Shown here one piece after another: positions 23,781-31,627 of a DNA stretch of 64,000 nt. Within the stretch, counting starts at the first letter, position 1. Every line of letters starts with the position of its first letter. Position numbers and translations under genes: made by a program. The notes beneath the pieces were generated by a model. It was not told the DNA's origin. It made no database searches and was given only the letters and a program-made list of their open reading frames with translations. Origin of the DNA: Caldimonas brevitalea (GTDB lineage: Bacteria > Pseudomonadota > Gammaproteobacteria > Burkholderiales > Burkholderiaceae_C). The DNA lies in contig NZ_CP011371.1 of the NCBI RefSeq assembly GCF_001017435.1, forward strand, positions 3,410,001 through 3,474,000, in the 5' to 3' direction.

Positions 23781-24228
23781 CGGTGGAGACTTTCAAGGGA
23801 TGGAGGGGGACCGGCATTCGACGCGCGTGGCGGGGCCGGCTCGCGGGCACTGTGCCGCATGCCGCCGGCGAACACCACAGCCCGGGCCGAGCGGTTGCAA
23901 AAGACACCTGCATCTCACACTGCACACCGCGTGTCGCCCACCATCGCCCTGGCATCCTGGCCTCACCATCGCAGACCGGTTGCGGTGCCGGCCGCCCGAC
24001 ACGTTATGCTGCTGCCGTCGCCGGCCGCTAGGGAAGCCGGCGGCAGCCGCCTGTCCGGCCCGTCCGCACCGGTCCGGACGGACTGCTTGCGCGCGGGTAG
24101 CATGCGCGAGCGCGCGCAATGCTGTGCAGGTGCGCCAACCGGGCTCGCGGGCCGCCGGGTGCTGAGCGCCTCATCCGCCGCTCGCGCCGCCAGCCCTCAT
24201 TTGTATTACGACGAACGGATCGATCCGC
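23781..24228. other. intergenic region between divergent secreted-protein genes
   Basis: 448 bases between the chitosanase start and the start of the duplicated-domain protein. No convincing gene, operator or hairpin seen. Confidence 0.45.
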
Positions 24229-24900
24229 ATGAACACACCACTTCGCCTCACGAGCCTGCTGATGCTCTGGCTCGGCGCTTCCTGCAGCGTGCTGGCCCAG
24301 ACCGAAACGGGCGCCAGCGCGCCCAAGACCGGCGGCGGCGAAGCGGCGGCCACGCCGGCAGCACGAGCCGGCGAACGCTGCGAAGCGGCGGTGGCCGAAA
24401 CCATCAAAGCCATGCGCGGCCGCAGTGCCGACGAGGTCCAGTTCAGCGGCGCCAAACGTGCCCTGTCCCCGATGACCGATGACGAGACCGGCGTCAAGGG
24501 TGAAGGCCAGTACGCCGGCAACGGCAGCTCGCCGATGCCTTTCACCTACAGCTGCGCGTTCAACGCCAAGACCGGTGCCACCTCGGGCGTCGTGTTTCGC
24601 GACACCGGCAAGCGCCGTTCGGCGCCAGAGCAGGTGGGCGACGCCGATTTGACGCATATCTCGCCCGAAGCTTGCGAAACGGCCACCGCGTCGGCGCTCA
24701 AGCAGAAATACCCGCGTGTCGGCCGCATCGCCTTCGGCTCCGACTCACGCCGCGTCCGCTCTTCCGCCGCCACCCGTGCCAGCCTCGAAGGCCAGGGCGG
24801 CGTCGAACGCGCGCCCGGCATGAGTTCGGTGCCGTTCACGTACCGCTGCGAGTTCGAAACGCGCAGCGGCAAGCTGCTGAGCGTGCAAACGCGCGAGTGA
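24229..24900 (+). CDS. secreted protein with two tandem repeats of an unknown domain
   Basis: A 223-residue exported protein (signal peptide ending at SVLAQ). After a Gly/Ala linker it contains two similar units, about residues 50-125 and 148-222. Each begins with a Cys near ERCEAAV or EACETAT, has a central basic/Ser stretch, and ends with matching PFTYSCAFNAKTGATSGV and PFTYRCEFETRSGKLLSV. Each unit has one Cys at each end, so one disulfide per unit is likely in the periplasm. I do not recognise the domain by name. The start has no strong ribosome-binding site but fits the signal peptide. Confidence 0.72.
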   Translation: MNTPLRLTSLLMLWLGASCSVLAQTETGASAPKTGGGEAAATPAARAGERCEAAVAETIKAMRGRSADEVQFSGAKRALSPMTDDETGVKGEGQYAGNGSSPMPFTYSCAFNAKTGATSGVVFRDTGKRRSAPEQVGDADLTHISPEACETATASALKQKYPRVGRIAFGSDSRRVRSSAATRASLEGQGGVERAPGMSSVPFTYRCEFETRSGKLLSVQTRE

Positions 24901-24931
24901 GCCCCGCCGCGAGCAGGCTGGCCCGGACGGC

Positions 24932-25381
24932 TCAGGTCGCGCGACGGCGCTGGCCGTGCGGGTGCCGTGCTTGCGCCCAATGCAGGGCCAGGCATGCGCA
25001 GGCGACGAGCCCGAGCACCGTGTGCAGCAAGGCGATGCCGCTGGCGAGGGTCTCGTCGGCGAGGTAGTAGACCCCCAAGGCGGTCACGATCAGGGCCAGC
25101 GCGAGCAGTGCGAGCGTCAGCCCGGTGGTGCGATGCCGCCGCCGGCCCCAGCCGGCGCGCATGTGGACGCTCCACAAGGCCCCGAGGAACAAGGTGCAGC
25201 CGAACGCAAGTGCGGCATGCAGCGATGCGGTGGCCAGACGTGCCGCGCCGCCCAGACGCCAGCCCGGGTCCCAGTCGAGCCGCATCTCCAGCATCGTCGG
25301 CACCAGCAGCAGTCCGGTCAGCAGCAGTGCAGCCAAGGCCCACAGCAAGCAGGGCGTGAACCAGCGGGGATAGCCTTTCAT
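24932..25381 (-). CDS. four-helix His-rich membrane protein downstream of apbE
   Basis: A 149-residue protein with four hydrophobic helices (near residues 8-30, 50-70, 82-102, 110-130). Histidines sit in helix 2 (SLHAALAFG and, at its end, WSVHMRAGW) and helix 4 (ALLHTVLG and LALHWAQA). Paired in-helix His of this kind are typical of b-type haem sites, as in DUF4405-like or cytochrome b561-like proteins, so this may be a haem membrane subunit; that is an inference. Its ATG overlaps the apbE stop (ATGA), so it is the last gene of that operon and likely translated with it. Confidence 0.7.
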   Translation of the reverse strand: MKGYPRWFTPCLLWALAALLLTGLLLVPTMLEMRLDWDPGWRLGGAARLATASLHAALAFGCTLFLGALWSVHMRAGWGRRRHRTTGLTLALLALALIVTALGVYYLADETLASGIALLHTVLGLVACACLALHWAQARHPHGQRRRAT

Positions 25382-26211
25382 GATGCTGGGCCACCCGGGA
25401 CCGCGGGTGTCACCAGCCGCCCGCCCAGGCTGGCCACGGCTCGGTCGGCCGCGTCCCCAGCGTTGGCCGCCACTTTGGTCAAGGCATCGGCTCGCCATGC
25501 CGACCGTGCCAACACCGTCCAGACGCCGGCGGCGTCCGCCGCCCTGAGGTCGGGAGGTGCGACGATGCAGCCAGGGCATCGATCGTCCCCCAGCCCACCG
25601 GCCTTCCGTTGTGACGTGGCCACTGCCGCCTCGCGCAGGATGCCCAGGGCCTGCATCCGGCCGTCCGGCTCACGGCGGTGCACCGGCAGAGCCAGGTCTC
25701 CGAACACCCGCAGGTCGCCGCCCGCGTTGACCCAGCCGGCCCTCGCCCCTTGGCGCTTGAGCGTTCCGACAGCGAGGTCCACCGCATAGCCCTTGGCAAT
25801 GCCGTCCAGGGTCAGCCGCAGCGGGCGGCGCAGGCGCGCCCCGGCCGCGCCGAGTTCGAGGTCGCCGGCCTCCCCGACGTCGATGTAGTCGCCGCCGTGG
25901 TCGGGCAGCACGCCCCGGCGCACCAGCAGGCCGCCAACGGTGCAATTGAAGCGGCCGCCGCTGCGGAGCATCAGCGCGTGGGCAATGCGCAGCAAACGCA
26001 GTGTCTGGGGATGCAGTGCAAGCGGCTGCGTTCCGCTGCGGTTGAAGCGGGTCAACTCGCTGTCGGGGTCGTGGAAGCTCCATCGCGCGTGCGCCCGCTG
26101 CAGACACTCGAAGGCCGCTTCGACCGCGCGCTCCAGTCGCGGCCGGCTCCCCCTCGCGCCCACCTCGACATAGGTGCCGAGCAGCGGCCGCATGCGGCGC
26201 ACCTCAGCCAT
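25378..26211 (-). CDS. apbE: FAD:protein FMN transferase (ApbE)
   Basis: A 277-residue ApbE-family enzyme. Recognisable blocks are MRPLLGTYVEVG, SELTRFNRSG, GGRFNCTVGG, LTLDGIAKGYAVD, WVNAGGDLRVFG and WRADALTKVAAN. ApbE transfers FMN from FAD to a Thr of an acceptor protein outside the cytoplasm; the acceptor is very likely the FMN-binding-domain protein encoded just upstream, whose gene overlaps this one by 8 bases. No signal peptide or lipobox is obvious, whereas many ApbE proteins are exported, so location is uncertain. Length is slightly short for the family (about 300-350). Confidence 0.92.
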   Translation of the reverse strand: MAEVRRMRPLLGTYVEVGARGSRPRLERAVEAAFECLQRAHARWSFHDPDSELTRFNRSGTQPLALHPQTLRLLRIAHALMLRSGGRFNCTVGGLLVRRGVLPDHGGDYIDVGEAGDLELGAAGARLRRPLRLTLDGIAKGYAVDLAVGTLKRQGARAGWVNAGGDLRVFGDLALPVHRREPDGRMQALGILREAAVATSQRKAGGLGDDRCPGCIVAPPDLRAADAAGVWTVLARSAWRADALTKVAANAGDAADRAVASLGGRLVTPAVPGGPAS

Positions 26212-26749
26212 GGGACGACAGGTAGAGCTGGTGCAGCGTCAGCAATCGCTTGACGCCATCGGTGATGTTGCGGCACGACAAGGTCGCGCCGCTGATGTTG
26301 GGGACGTCCTGATCGAGCTTCAGCGGGTCAGCCAGCGTCTTGCCGGCGAAGTGCTTGCGCCATTGGGGCTCGCGCACCTGACCGCCATGGGTCTCGCGAT
26401 AGCTGAGGATCTCGACGCCCAGCACCTCGCCTTGTGGAGAGATGGCCACCGCATAGGTGATGAACTCGTGCTTGCCGATCACGTCGTCCTGGATGAACCA
26501 GCCCTGCAGCCGGCCGTCCTTCTCGGCGCGCCACACCTTTTGCTCGTCCCAACGCTGCCGCAGACCACTCACCGCCTTGACCCGGTCGCGCTGCTCGGCG
26601 CTCAGCTTGAGCGGCTGCTCCAAAAAGGCTTGTGCCTGCGGGAACAACAGCTTCTGAGCCTGAGGGACCGACAAATAGTCGGTCGCATAGACAGGCGAGA
26701 CCAGTGCCGCGGTGGGCACCAGGAACCAGCTCCAATCACGTCGGCTCAT
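26204..26749 (-). CDS. exported FMN-binding-domain protein (flavinylation acceptor)
   Basis: A 181-residue protein with a signal-like start (MSRRDWSWFLVPTAALVSP, cleavage near VYA). The C-terminal 100 residues are an FMN-binding domain like those of NqrC/RnfG: ITYAVAISPQGEVLGVEIL and NISGATLSCRNITDGVK. The SGATLS motif is the site where ApbE attaches FMN to Thr. It probably passes electrons in the periplasm between a membrane partner and a final acceptor. It lies between the outer-membrane protein gene (7-base gap) and apbE (8-base overlap). Confidence 0.88.
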   Translation of the reverse strand: MSRRDWSWFLVPTAALVSPVYATDYLSVPQAQKLLFPQAQAFLEQPLKLSAEQRDRVKAVSGLRQRWDEQKVWRAEKDGRLQGWFIQDDVIGKHEFITYAVAISPQGEVLGVEILSYRETHGGQVREPQWRKHFAGKTLADPLKLDQDVPNISGATLSCRNITDGVKRLLTLHQLYLSSHG

Positions 26750-26756
26750 GGTGCAT

Positions 26757-27653
26757 TCAGAAGTTGTAGCCCACCTTCAGCCGGACCTCGCGGCGCGTCT
26801 TCTCGATCAGGTGCAGGTCGTCCTGACGCTGGCCTTCGTACTTCTCGCCGCCGCCGCGCAGCTGCTGGAACCAGGTCAACGACGCCCACCATCTCTGACC
26901 ACCGTAGTGCAGCGTCGGGCCGCCGAACAGCGACCAGCGCTCCTTGCCGACCTCGGTCTCGTACTCGATCTCGTGCAGCAGTTCGGCGCCCACGTACCAG
27001 CTGGGGGCGAAGCGGTAGGCGAGGCCTGTGCCGATCTTGGTGCTGATCTCCATCTCGGGGTCGGTCGGCCACTCGATATCTTCCGACAGACCCTCGATGG
27101 CCTTGCGGTCTGCATATCCGGCTCGCACCCCGACATTGGCGACCCAGGTCAGCTGCCCCTCGAGAAAGTACTTCTGCGCCAGCAAGCCCGTCTCGACCTC
27201 GTATTCGCTCTTGCGCTGGCCCGAATGCCGGTCGAGCCGCCCATAACCGAGTGTCGCGTAGCCGGACAGGCCGACGTCTTCCTTTGCCGGGCTCATGAAG
27301 TTGTACTTGAACGAGGCTTCCAGGCCCGACAGCCTGAGGCCGGTGTCCTTCTCCTGCGGCAGATAACCGTCGATCAACAGGCCCGACGTGTCGACCGCCA
27401 AGGCGTTGAGTGCGATCGCCGCCTGGAAGCGGTCGGTCACGCCGTACTCGAACTCGGTCTTGGAGTCGATCGCACGGTACTCGCCAGTCCCCTTGTCATC
27501 GCGCACCGTCACCCACTGGTACAGCTCCTTGGCGCCCTTGGGCAGCGTTTCGGCACCCTTGACATAGCCGAACAGGTTTTCGTCGGCGACCGCCGGTGCC
27601 GACCAGGCGACGACGAGAGTGACCGCAGCTGCGGCGAGAACGCGAATGGACAT
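26757..27653 (-). CDS. outer-membrane beta-barrel protein, first gene of the flavin operon
   Basis: A 298-residue protein with a signal peptide (MSIRVLAAAAVTLVVAWSAP, cleavage after AVA-D). The mature part alternates polar and hydrophobic residues in many short strands (for example YATLGYGRLD, YEVETGLLAQKYF, YVGAELLHEIEYETE) and ends with KVGYNF, the terminal Phe typical of outer-membrane barrels. It looks like a small porin- or transporter-like barrel; the specific family is not certain. GGGAG precedes the ATG at 27653. It heads an operon with the FMN-binding protein, apbE and a membrane protein, and a Fur-like box lies about 120 bases upstream. Confidence 0.78.
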   Translation of the reverse strand: MSIRVLAAAAVTLVVAWSAPAVADENLFGYVKGAETLPKGAKELYQWVTVRDDKGTGEYRAIDSKTEFEYGVTDRFQAAIALNALAVDTSGLLIDGYLPQEKDTGLRLSGLEASFKYNFMSPAKEDVGLSGYATLGYGRLDRHSGQRKSEYEVETGLLAQKYFLEGQLTWVANVGVRAGYADRKAIEGLSEDIEWPTDPEMEISTKIGTGLAYRFAPSWYVGAELLHEIEYETEVGKERWSLFGGPTLHYGGQRWWASLTWFQQLRGGGEKYEGQRQDDLHLIEKTRREVRLKVGYNF

Positions 27654-27773
27654 GAGGTGCTCCCTGAAGGCAACGCTATGACTTGGTATGAGACCCAAGG
27701 CGGCCCAGACGGCGGCAGCCTCTGGACAGCGCGGTTCGGCCGCCATTGCGGCAACCGACTGTCCAAATAAAAC

Positions 27774-27788
27774 TGAGAATCGTTATTG
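27774..27788. promoter_or_regulatory. Fur-like box upstream of the flavin operon
   Basis: TGAGAATCGTTATTG matches 10 of 14 informative positions of the 7-1-7 Fur consensus TGATAATNATTATCA. It sits in an AT-richer patch 121 bases upstream of the outer-membrane protein gene, in the region shared with the divergent sugar operon. It suggests iron repression of the flavin operon. Confidence 0.6.
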
Positions 27789-27921
27789 TTCCGCACCTTT
27801 CAAGATTTGCGTGACCGCTGTTGCGCCCGCAGCACACCCTGCCGCCTCCGCTGGACCCGCCGCCCGGCCGGGATAACCCCAATCACCCTCGCCCTCTGAC
27901 ACTGGTCAAATCGAGCGCGAT

Positions 27922-27935
27922 TGGAACCGGTTCCA
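27922..27935. promoter_or_regulatory. LacI-family operator
   Basis: TGGAACCGGTTCCA is a perfect 14-bp palindrome with the central CG typical of LacI/GalR-family operators. It lies 40 bases before the beta-glucosidase start at 27976. The LacI-family regulator encoded at 33687-34703, last in the same operon, is the obvious candidate to bind it. A -35-like TTGACC begins at 27937, so binding would block polymerase. Confidence 0.75.
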
Positions 27936-27975
27936 TTTGACCGATTCCGGCCCGTCATCTGTCGGAGGCTTACCG

Positions 27976-29346
27976 TTGTTGCGCGATCTCACCCTGCCCT
28001 CGTCTCTCGCACCGCCCGAAGACTCGTCGATGTGGCGGCCCGATTTCCTGTTCGGTGCCGCGACCGCTGCCTACCAGATCGAAGGTGCCGCGGCCGAAGA
28101 TGGCCGTCTCGCGTCGATCTGGGACATTTTTTCCCGCACTCCGGGCAAGGTACTCAACGGCGACACCGGCGACCACGCCTGCGACCACTACCGGCGCTGG
28201 GCGGAAGACCTCGAGTTGGTGGCGGGCCTCGGCCTCGGTGGCTACCGGCTGTCGATCGCGTGGCCCAGGGTGATGGACGAGGCCGGCAGGCCCAACACGA
28301 AGGGGCTGGATTTCTACAAGCGGTTGCTCGACCGGCTGCAGCAGCAAGGGCTGCAAGCCTTCGTCACGCTGTACCACTGGGACCTTCCGCAGCACTTGCA
28401 AGACCGCGGCGGCTGGCTCAACCGCGACACCGTGCAACGCTTTGCCGACTACGCCGACGTGGTCAGCCGCGAATTGGCCGGGCGGGTCAACGCCTGGACG
28501 ACCTTGAACGAACCCTGGTGTTCGGCTTTCCTGGGCTACGGCAACGGGCACCACGCCCCAGGGCTGAAGAGCGTGCGCTACGCCGTCGACGCGATGCACC
28601 ATCTGCTGCTGGCCCACGGCGAGGCGGTGCGGGTGCTGCGCGGCAACGACCGCGCGCCGGTCGGCATCGTCTCCAACGTCAACGCTGTGAAGCCCGACAG
28701 CGAGCGCCCTGAAGACCTGCACGCGGCCCGGCTCGCCGAGGCCTGCGCGAACCATTGGGTGCTCGACCCGCTGCTGCTCGGCCACTACCCGGAAGCACTG
28801 CGCGAGCTGTGGCCCGGCATCGAGCCGGCGGTACGCCCGGGCGACTTGGCGCTGATCTCGACGCCGCTCGACTATCTCGGCATCAACTATTACTTCCGCG
28901 CCAACGTCGGGAGCGACGGCGCGCACGGCTACGTGGAGCGCTCGCAGCCTAACGTGGAGCGGACGCAGATGGGCTGGGAGGTCTATCCCGAGGGCCTGCG
29001 CGACCTGCTGGTCGGCTTCAAGCGACGTTACCCGGGCCTGCCGCCGATCTACATCACCGAGAACGGCATGGCCAGCGACGACCGGGTGGTCGACGGCCGG
29101 GTCGACGACCCCCAACGTATCGACTACTTGCGGCGCCACTTCGCCGCGGTCGACGAGGCGATGCGGCAAGGCGTCGAGGTCAAGGGCTATTTCGTCTGGT
29201 CCTTGCTCGACAACTTCGAATGGGCCTACGGCTACGAACGCCGCTTCGGCATCGTGCACGTCGACTACCGCACCCAGCAGCGCACCTTGAAGGACAGCGC
29301 ACTGGCGCTGCGCGAGTTCCTGGCGCAGCGCCGCTCGCGGGCGTGA
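27976..29346 (+). CDS. GH1 beta-glucosidase
   Basis: A 456-residue family 1 glycoside hydrolase. The N-terminal signature FLFGAATAAYQIEGAAAEDG, acid/base glutamate in TTLNEPW and nucleophile glutamate in YITENGMA are intact, as is WSLLDNFEWAYGYERRFG near the end. No signal peptide, so it acts in the cytosol on imported beta-glucosides such as cellobiose or gentiobiose. A GGAGG sequence at 27964-27968 is well placed for the TTG at 27976, giving LPSSLAPPEDSSMWRPDF ahead of the catalytic domain, as in related enzymes; the ATG at 28030 is the alternative. It is first in an operon with a sugar ABC transporter and a LacI regulator. Confidence 0.93.
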   Translation: MLRDLTLPSSLAPPEDSSMWRPDFLFGAATAAYQIEGAAAEDGRLASIWDIFSRTPGKVLNGDTGDHACDHYRRWAEDLELVAGLGLGGYRLSIAWPRVMDEAGRPNTKGLDFYKRLLDRLQQQGLQAFVTLYHWDLPQHLQDRGGWLNRDTVQRFADYADVVSRELAGRVNAWTTLNEPWCSAFLGYGNGHHAPGLKSVRYAVDAMHHLLLAHGEAVRVLRGNDRAPVGIVSNVNAVKPDSERPEDLHAARLAEACANHWVLDPLLLGHYPEALRELWPGIEPAVRPGDLALISTPLDYLGINYYFRANVGSDGAHGYVERSQPNVERTQMGWEVYPEGLRDLLVGFKRRYPGLPPIYITENGMASDDRVVDGRVDDPQRIDYLRRHFAAVDEAMRQGVEVKGYFVWSLLDNFEWAYGYERRFGIVHVDYRTQQRTLKDSALALREFLAQRRSRA

Positions 29347-29411
29347 GCGACGGCAGTCTGCCCGATCTAAACCACACGGGCGCCCGCAGCCCTGCACACG
29401 AGGAGACCCAC

Positions 29412-30644
29412 ATGAGCAGCACGACCCGTATCGCCATCGGCCTGTGCCTGGCCGCCACCACCGCCCTGCCCGCCGCGGCGCAAACGCGTGCAGAGGTGAT
29501 CCACTGGTGGACGTCCGGTGGCGAGTCGGCCGCCGTCAAGGAACTGGCGGCCGCCTACAAGGCCGCCGGCGGCACCTGGGTGGACAGCGCGGTGGCCGGG
29601 GGCGAGTCGGCCCGGGCAGCCGCGATCAACCGCATCGTGGGCGGCAACCCGTCGACCGCGGCGCAGTTCAACACCTCCAAACAGTTCCATGACGTGATCG
29701 ACGCCGGCCTGCTCAACCACGTTGACGACGTCGCGCAGAAGAACCACTGGGACAAGCTGCTGCCGGCGCCCATCCTGAACAGCATCAAGGTCAAGGGCCA
29801 CTACTACGCGGTGCCGGTCAACGTGCACATGCCGGCGTGGTTCTGGTACTCCAAAACGGCGTTCGACATGGCCGGTATCAAAGAGGAGCCGAAGACCGCC
29901 GAGCAGCTGTTCGCGGCGCTCGACAAACTCAAGGCCGCCGGTGTGGTGCCGCTCGCCTTCGGCGGCCAGCCGTGGCAGGAAAAGCTCACCTTCGACGCCC
30001 TGCTCGCCCACCTGGGCGGCGCCGACCTGTATTTGAAGGTCTACCGCGACCGTGACCAGAAGGCGATCCAGTCGGAGGCCTTCAAGCAGGTCCTGCTGTC
30101 GTTCAAGCGGCTGAAGGCGTACGTGGACGGGGGCGCCGCGGGCCGCAACTGGAACGACGCCACCTCGATGGTGATCGCCGGCAAGGCCGGTGTGCAGATC
30201 ATGGGCGACTGGGCCAAGGGGGAGTTCCAGGCCGCACGGCAAACCGCCGGCAAGGAGTTCGGCTGCTTCCCGGGACTGGGGCCCAGGTCGCCTTACATCA
30301 TCGCCGGCGACGTTTTCGTGTTCCCCAAGACCAGCGATCCGAACGCCATCAAGGCGCAGCATCTGCTGGCCGCCACCATCACGGCACCGGCCGCACAGGT
30401 GGCCTTCAGCAACCGAAAAGGCTCGATCCCGATCCGCACCGACGTCGATGCATCGGCGATGGATGTGTGCGCGCAGCAGGGCCTGCAGGTGATGAAAGAC
30501 GCCTCCCGCCACCTGCCCAACCCTGAAATGCTGGTGTCGCCCGACATCGCCGGCGTGCTGCAAGACATCATCACCAAGTACTGGAACACGCAGCAGCCGG
30601 TGGACGAGGTGGTCAAGGCCATCGGCGCGGCCGTGAAGGGCTGA
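29412..30644 (+). CDS. sugar ABC transporter substrate-binding protein
   Basis: A 410-residue periplasmic protein (signal peptide ending PAAAQ). It belongs to the family 1 binding proteins (COG1653); EVIHWWTSGGESAAVKEL is the N-terminal signature of the glucose-type GtsA/ThuE group. It captures the sugar for the two permeases and ATPase that follow. AGGAG lies seven bases before the ATG. The beta-glucosidase upstream suggests a beta-linked disaccharide as ligand, although GtsA-like proteins often bind glucose or mannose; the sequence alone does not settle it. Confidence 0.92.
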   Translation: MSSTTRIAIGLCLAATTALPAAAQTRAEVIHWWTSGGESAAVKELAAAYKAAGGTWVDSAVAGGESARAAAINRIVGGNPSTAAQFNTSKQFHDVIDAGLLNHVDDVAQKNHWDKLLPAPILNSIKVKGHYYAVPVNVHMPAWFWYSKTAFDMAGIKEEPKTAEQLFAALDKLKAAGVVPLAFGGQPWQEKLTFDALLAHLGGADLYLKVYRDRDQKAIQSEAFKQVLLSFKRLKAYVDGGAAGRNWNDATSMVIAGKAGVQIMGDWAKGEFQAARQTAGKEFGCFPGLGPRSPYIIAGDVFVFPKTSDPNAIKAQHLLAATITAPAAQVAFSNRKGSIPIRTDVDASAMDVCAQQGLQVMKDASRHLPNPEMLVSPDIAGVLQDIITKYWNTQQPVDEVVKAIGAAVKG

Positions 30645-30674
30645 GGCCCCCCGACCGACCCTGAAGGCGCCGTC

Positions 30675-30719
30675 ATGAGCCCCGCTCGGCCAGTGTGCGG
30701 CATGGAGGTCATCGAATGA
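30675..30719 (+). other. 14-codon micro-ORF overlapping the permease start
   Basis: ATG at 30675 (GAAGG upstream) reads MSPARPVCGMEVIE and stops in TGA at 30717-30719, overlapping the permease ATG at 30716 as ATGA. Probably a translational-coupling device or chance; it is not assumed to make a functional peptide. Confidence 0.35.
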
Positions 30720-31627
30720 ACAGAACCCGGCGCCGCCCTGTGCGACTGCATCGATGGGCCGCCTACACGGCCATGCTGCCGATGGCTGCCACCGTGCTGC
30801 TGGCCTATGTCGGCACGGTCGCCTGGTCGGTCAGGGTGTCGATGAGCAGTTCGCGCAGCCTGCCGGTCGACGATTTCGTCGGCCTTGCACAGTACAGCCG
30901 GCTGTTCGGCAGCGACCGTTGGCTGCTGTCACTGGAAAACGTCGCGCTGTTCGGCGTCCTGTTCATCGGAGCCTGTTTGGTGCTGGGTTTCCTGCTGGCC
31001 GTCTGCATCGATCAGCAGGTCGCCGGCGAAGGTGCGCTGCGCACCGTCTTCCTGTACCCCTACGCGATGTCGTTCGTCGCCACCGGCCTCATCTGGCAAT
31101 GGATGTTGAACCCGGAGCTGGGGCTGCAGGCCAGCGTGCGCAGCCTCGGCTTCGAGCACTTCCACTTCGACTGGATCGTCAGCCAGGACAAGGTGATGTA
31201 TGCCGTCGTGCTGGCCGCCGTCTGGCAGGCCTCGGGGCTGGTGATGGCGCTGATGCTCGCGGGCTTGCGCGGTATCGACGACAGCCTCTGGAAGGCGGCG
31301 CGTCTCGACGGCATCCCGACATGGCGGGTCTACCTGAACATCGTGCTGCCCCTGCTCGGTCCGTCGATCGCCACCGCGGTGGTGCTGTTGTCGGTCAGCG
31401 TCGTCAAAGTATTCGACGTGGTGGTGGCGATGACGCAAGGCGGCCCGGGGGTGGCCAGCGAGGTGCCGGCCAAGTTCATCATGGATCACTTGTTCGGCCG
31501 CTCCAACATCGGCCTGGCCTCGGCCGCGTCGACGGTGTTGCTGCTGACGGTCCTGGCCTTGCTGGCCCCGTGGCTGTATGCGCGCCAACGCGCCGCACGC
31601 CGCGAGGCACCAGGAGGGGCCCGATGA
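30716..31627 (+). CDS. sugar ABC transporter permease (MalF-like)
   Basis: A 303-residue inner-membrane protein with six predicted helices and the EAA loop of ABC permeases (SLWKAARLDGIPTWRVYLNIV). First helix near residues 18-40. It pairs with the next permease to form the channel of the sugar importer. GGAGG is seven bases before the ATG. An in-frame GTG at 30695 is less likely. The stop overlaps the next start by ATGA, so the two permeases are translationally coupled. Confidence 0.92.
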   Translation: MNRTRRRPVRLHRWAAYTAMLPMAATVLLAYVGTVAWSVRVSMSSSRSLPVDDFVGLAQYSRLFGSDRWLLSLENVALFGVLFIGACLVLGFLLAVCIDQQVAGEGALRTVFLYPYAMSFVATGLIWQWMLNPELGLQASVRSLGFEHFHFDWIVSQDKVMYAVVLAAVWQASGLVMALMLAGLRGIDDSLWKAARLDGIPTWRVYLNIVLPLLGPSIATAVVLLSVSVVKVFDVVVAMTQGGPGVASEVPAKFIMDHLFGRSNIGLASAASTVLLLTVLALLAPWLYARQRAARREAPGGAR

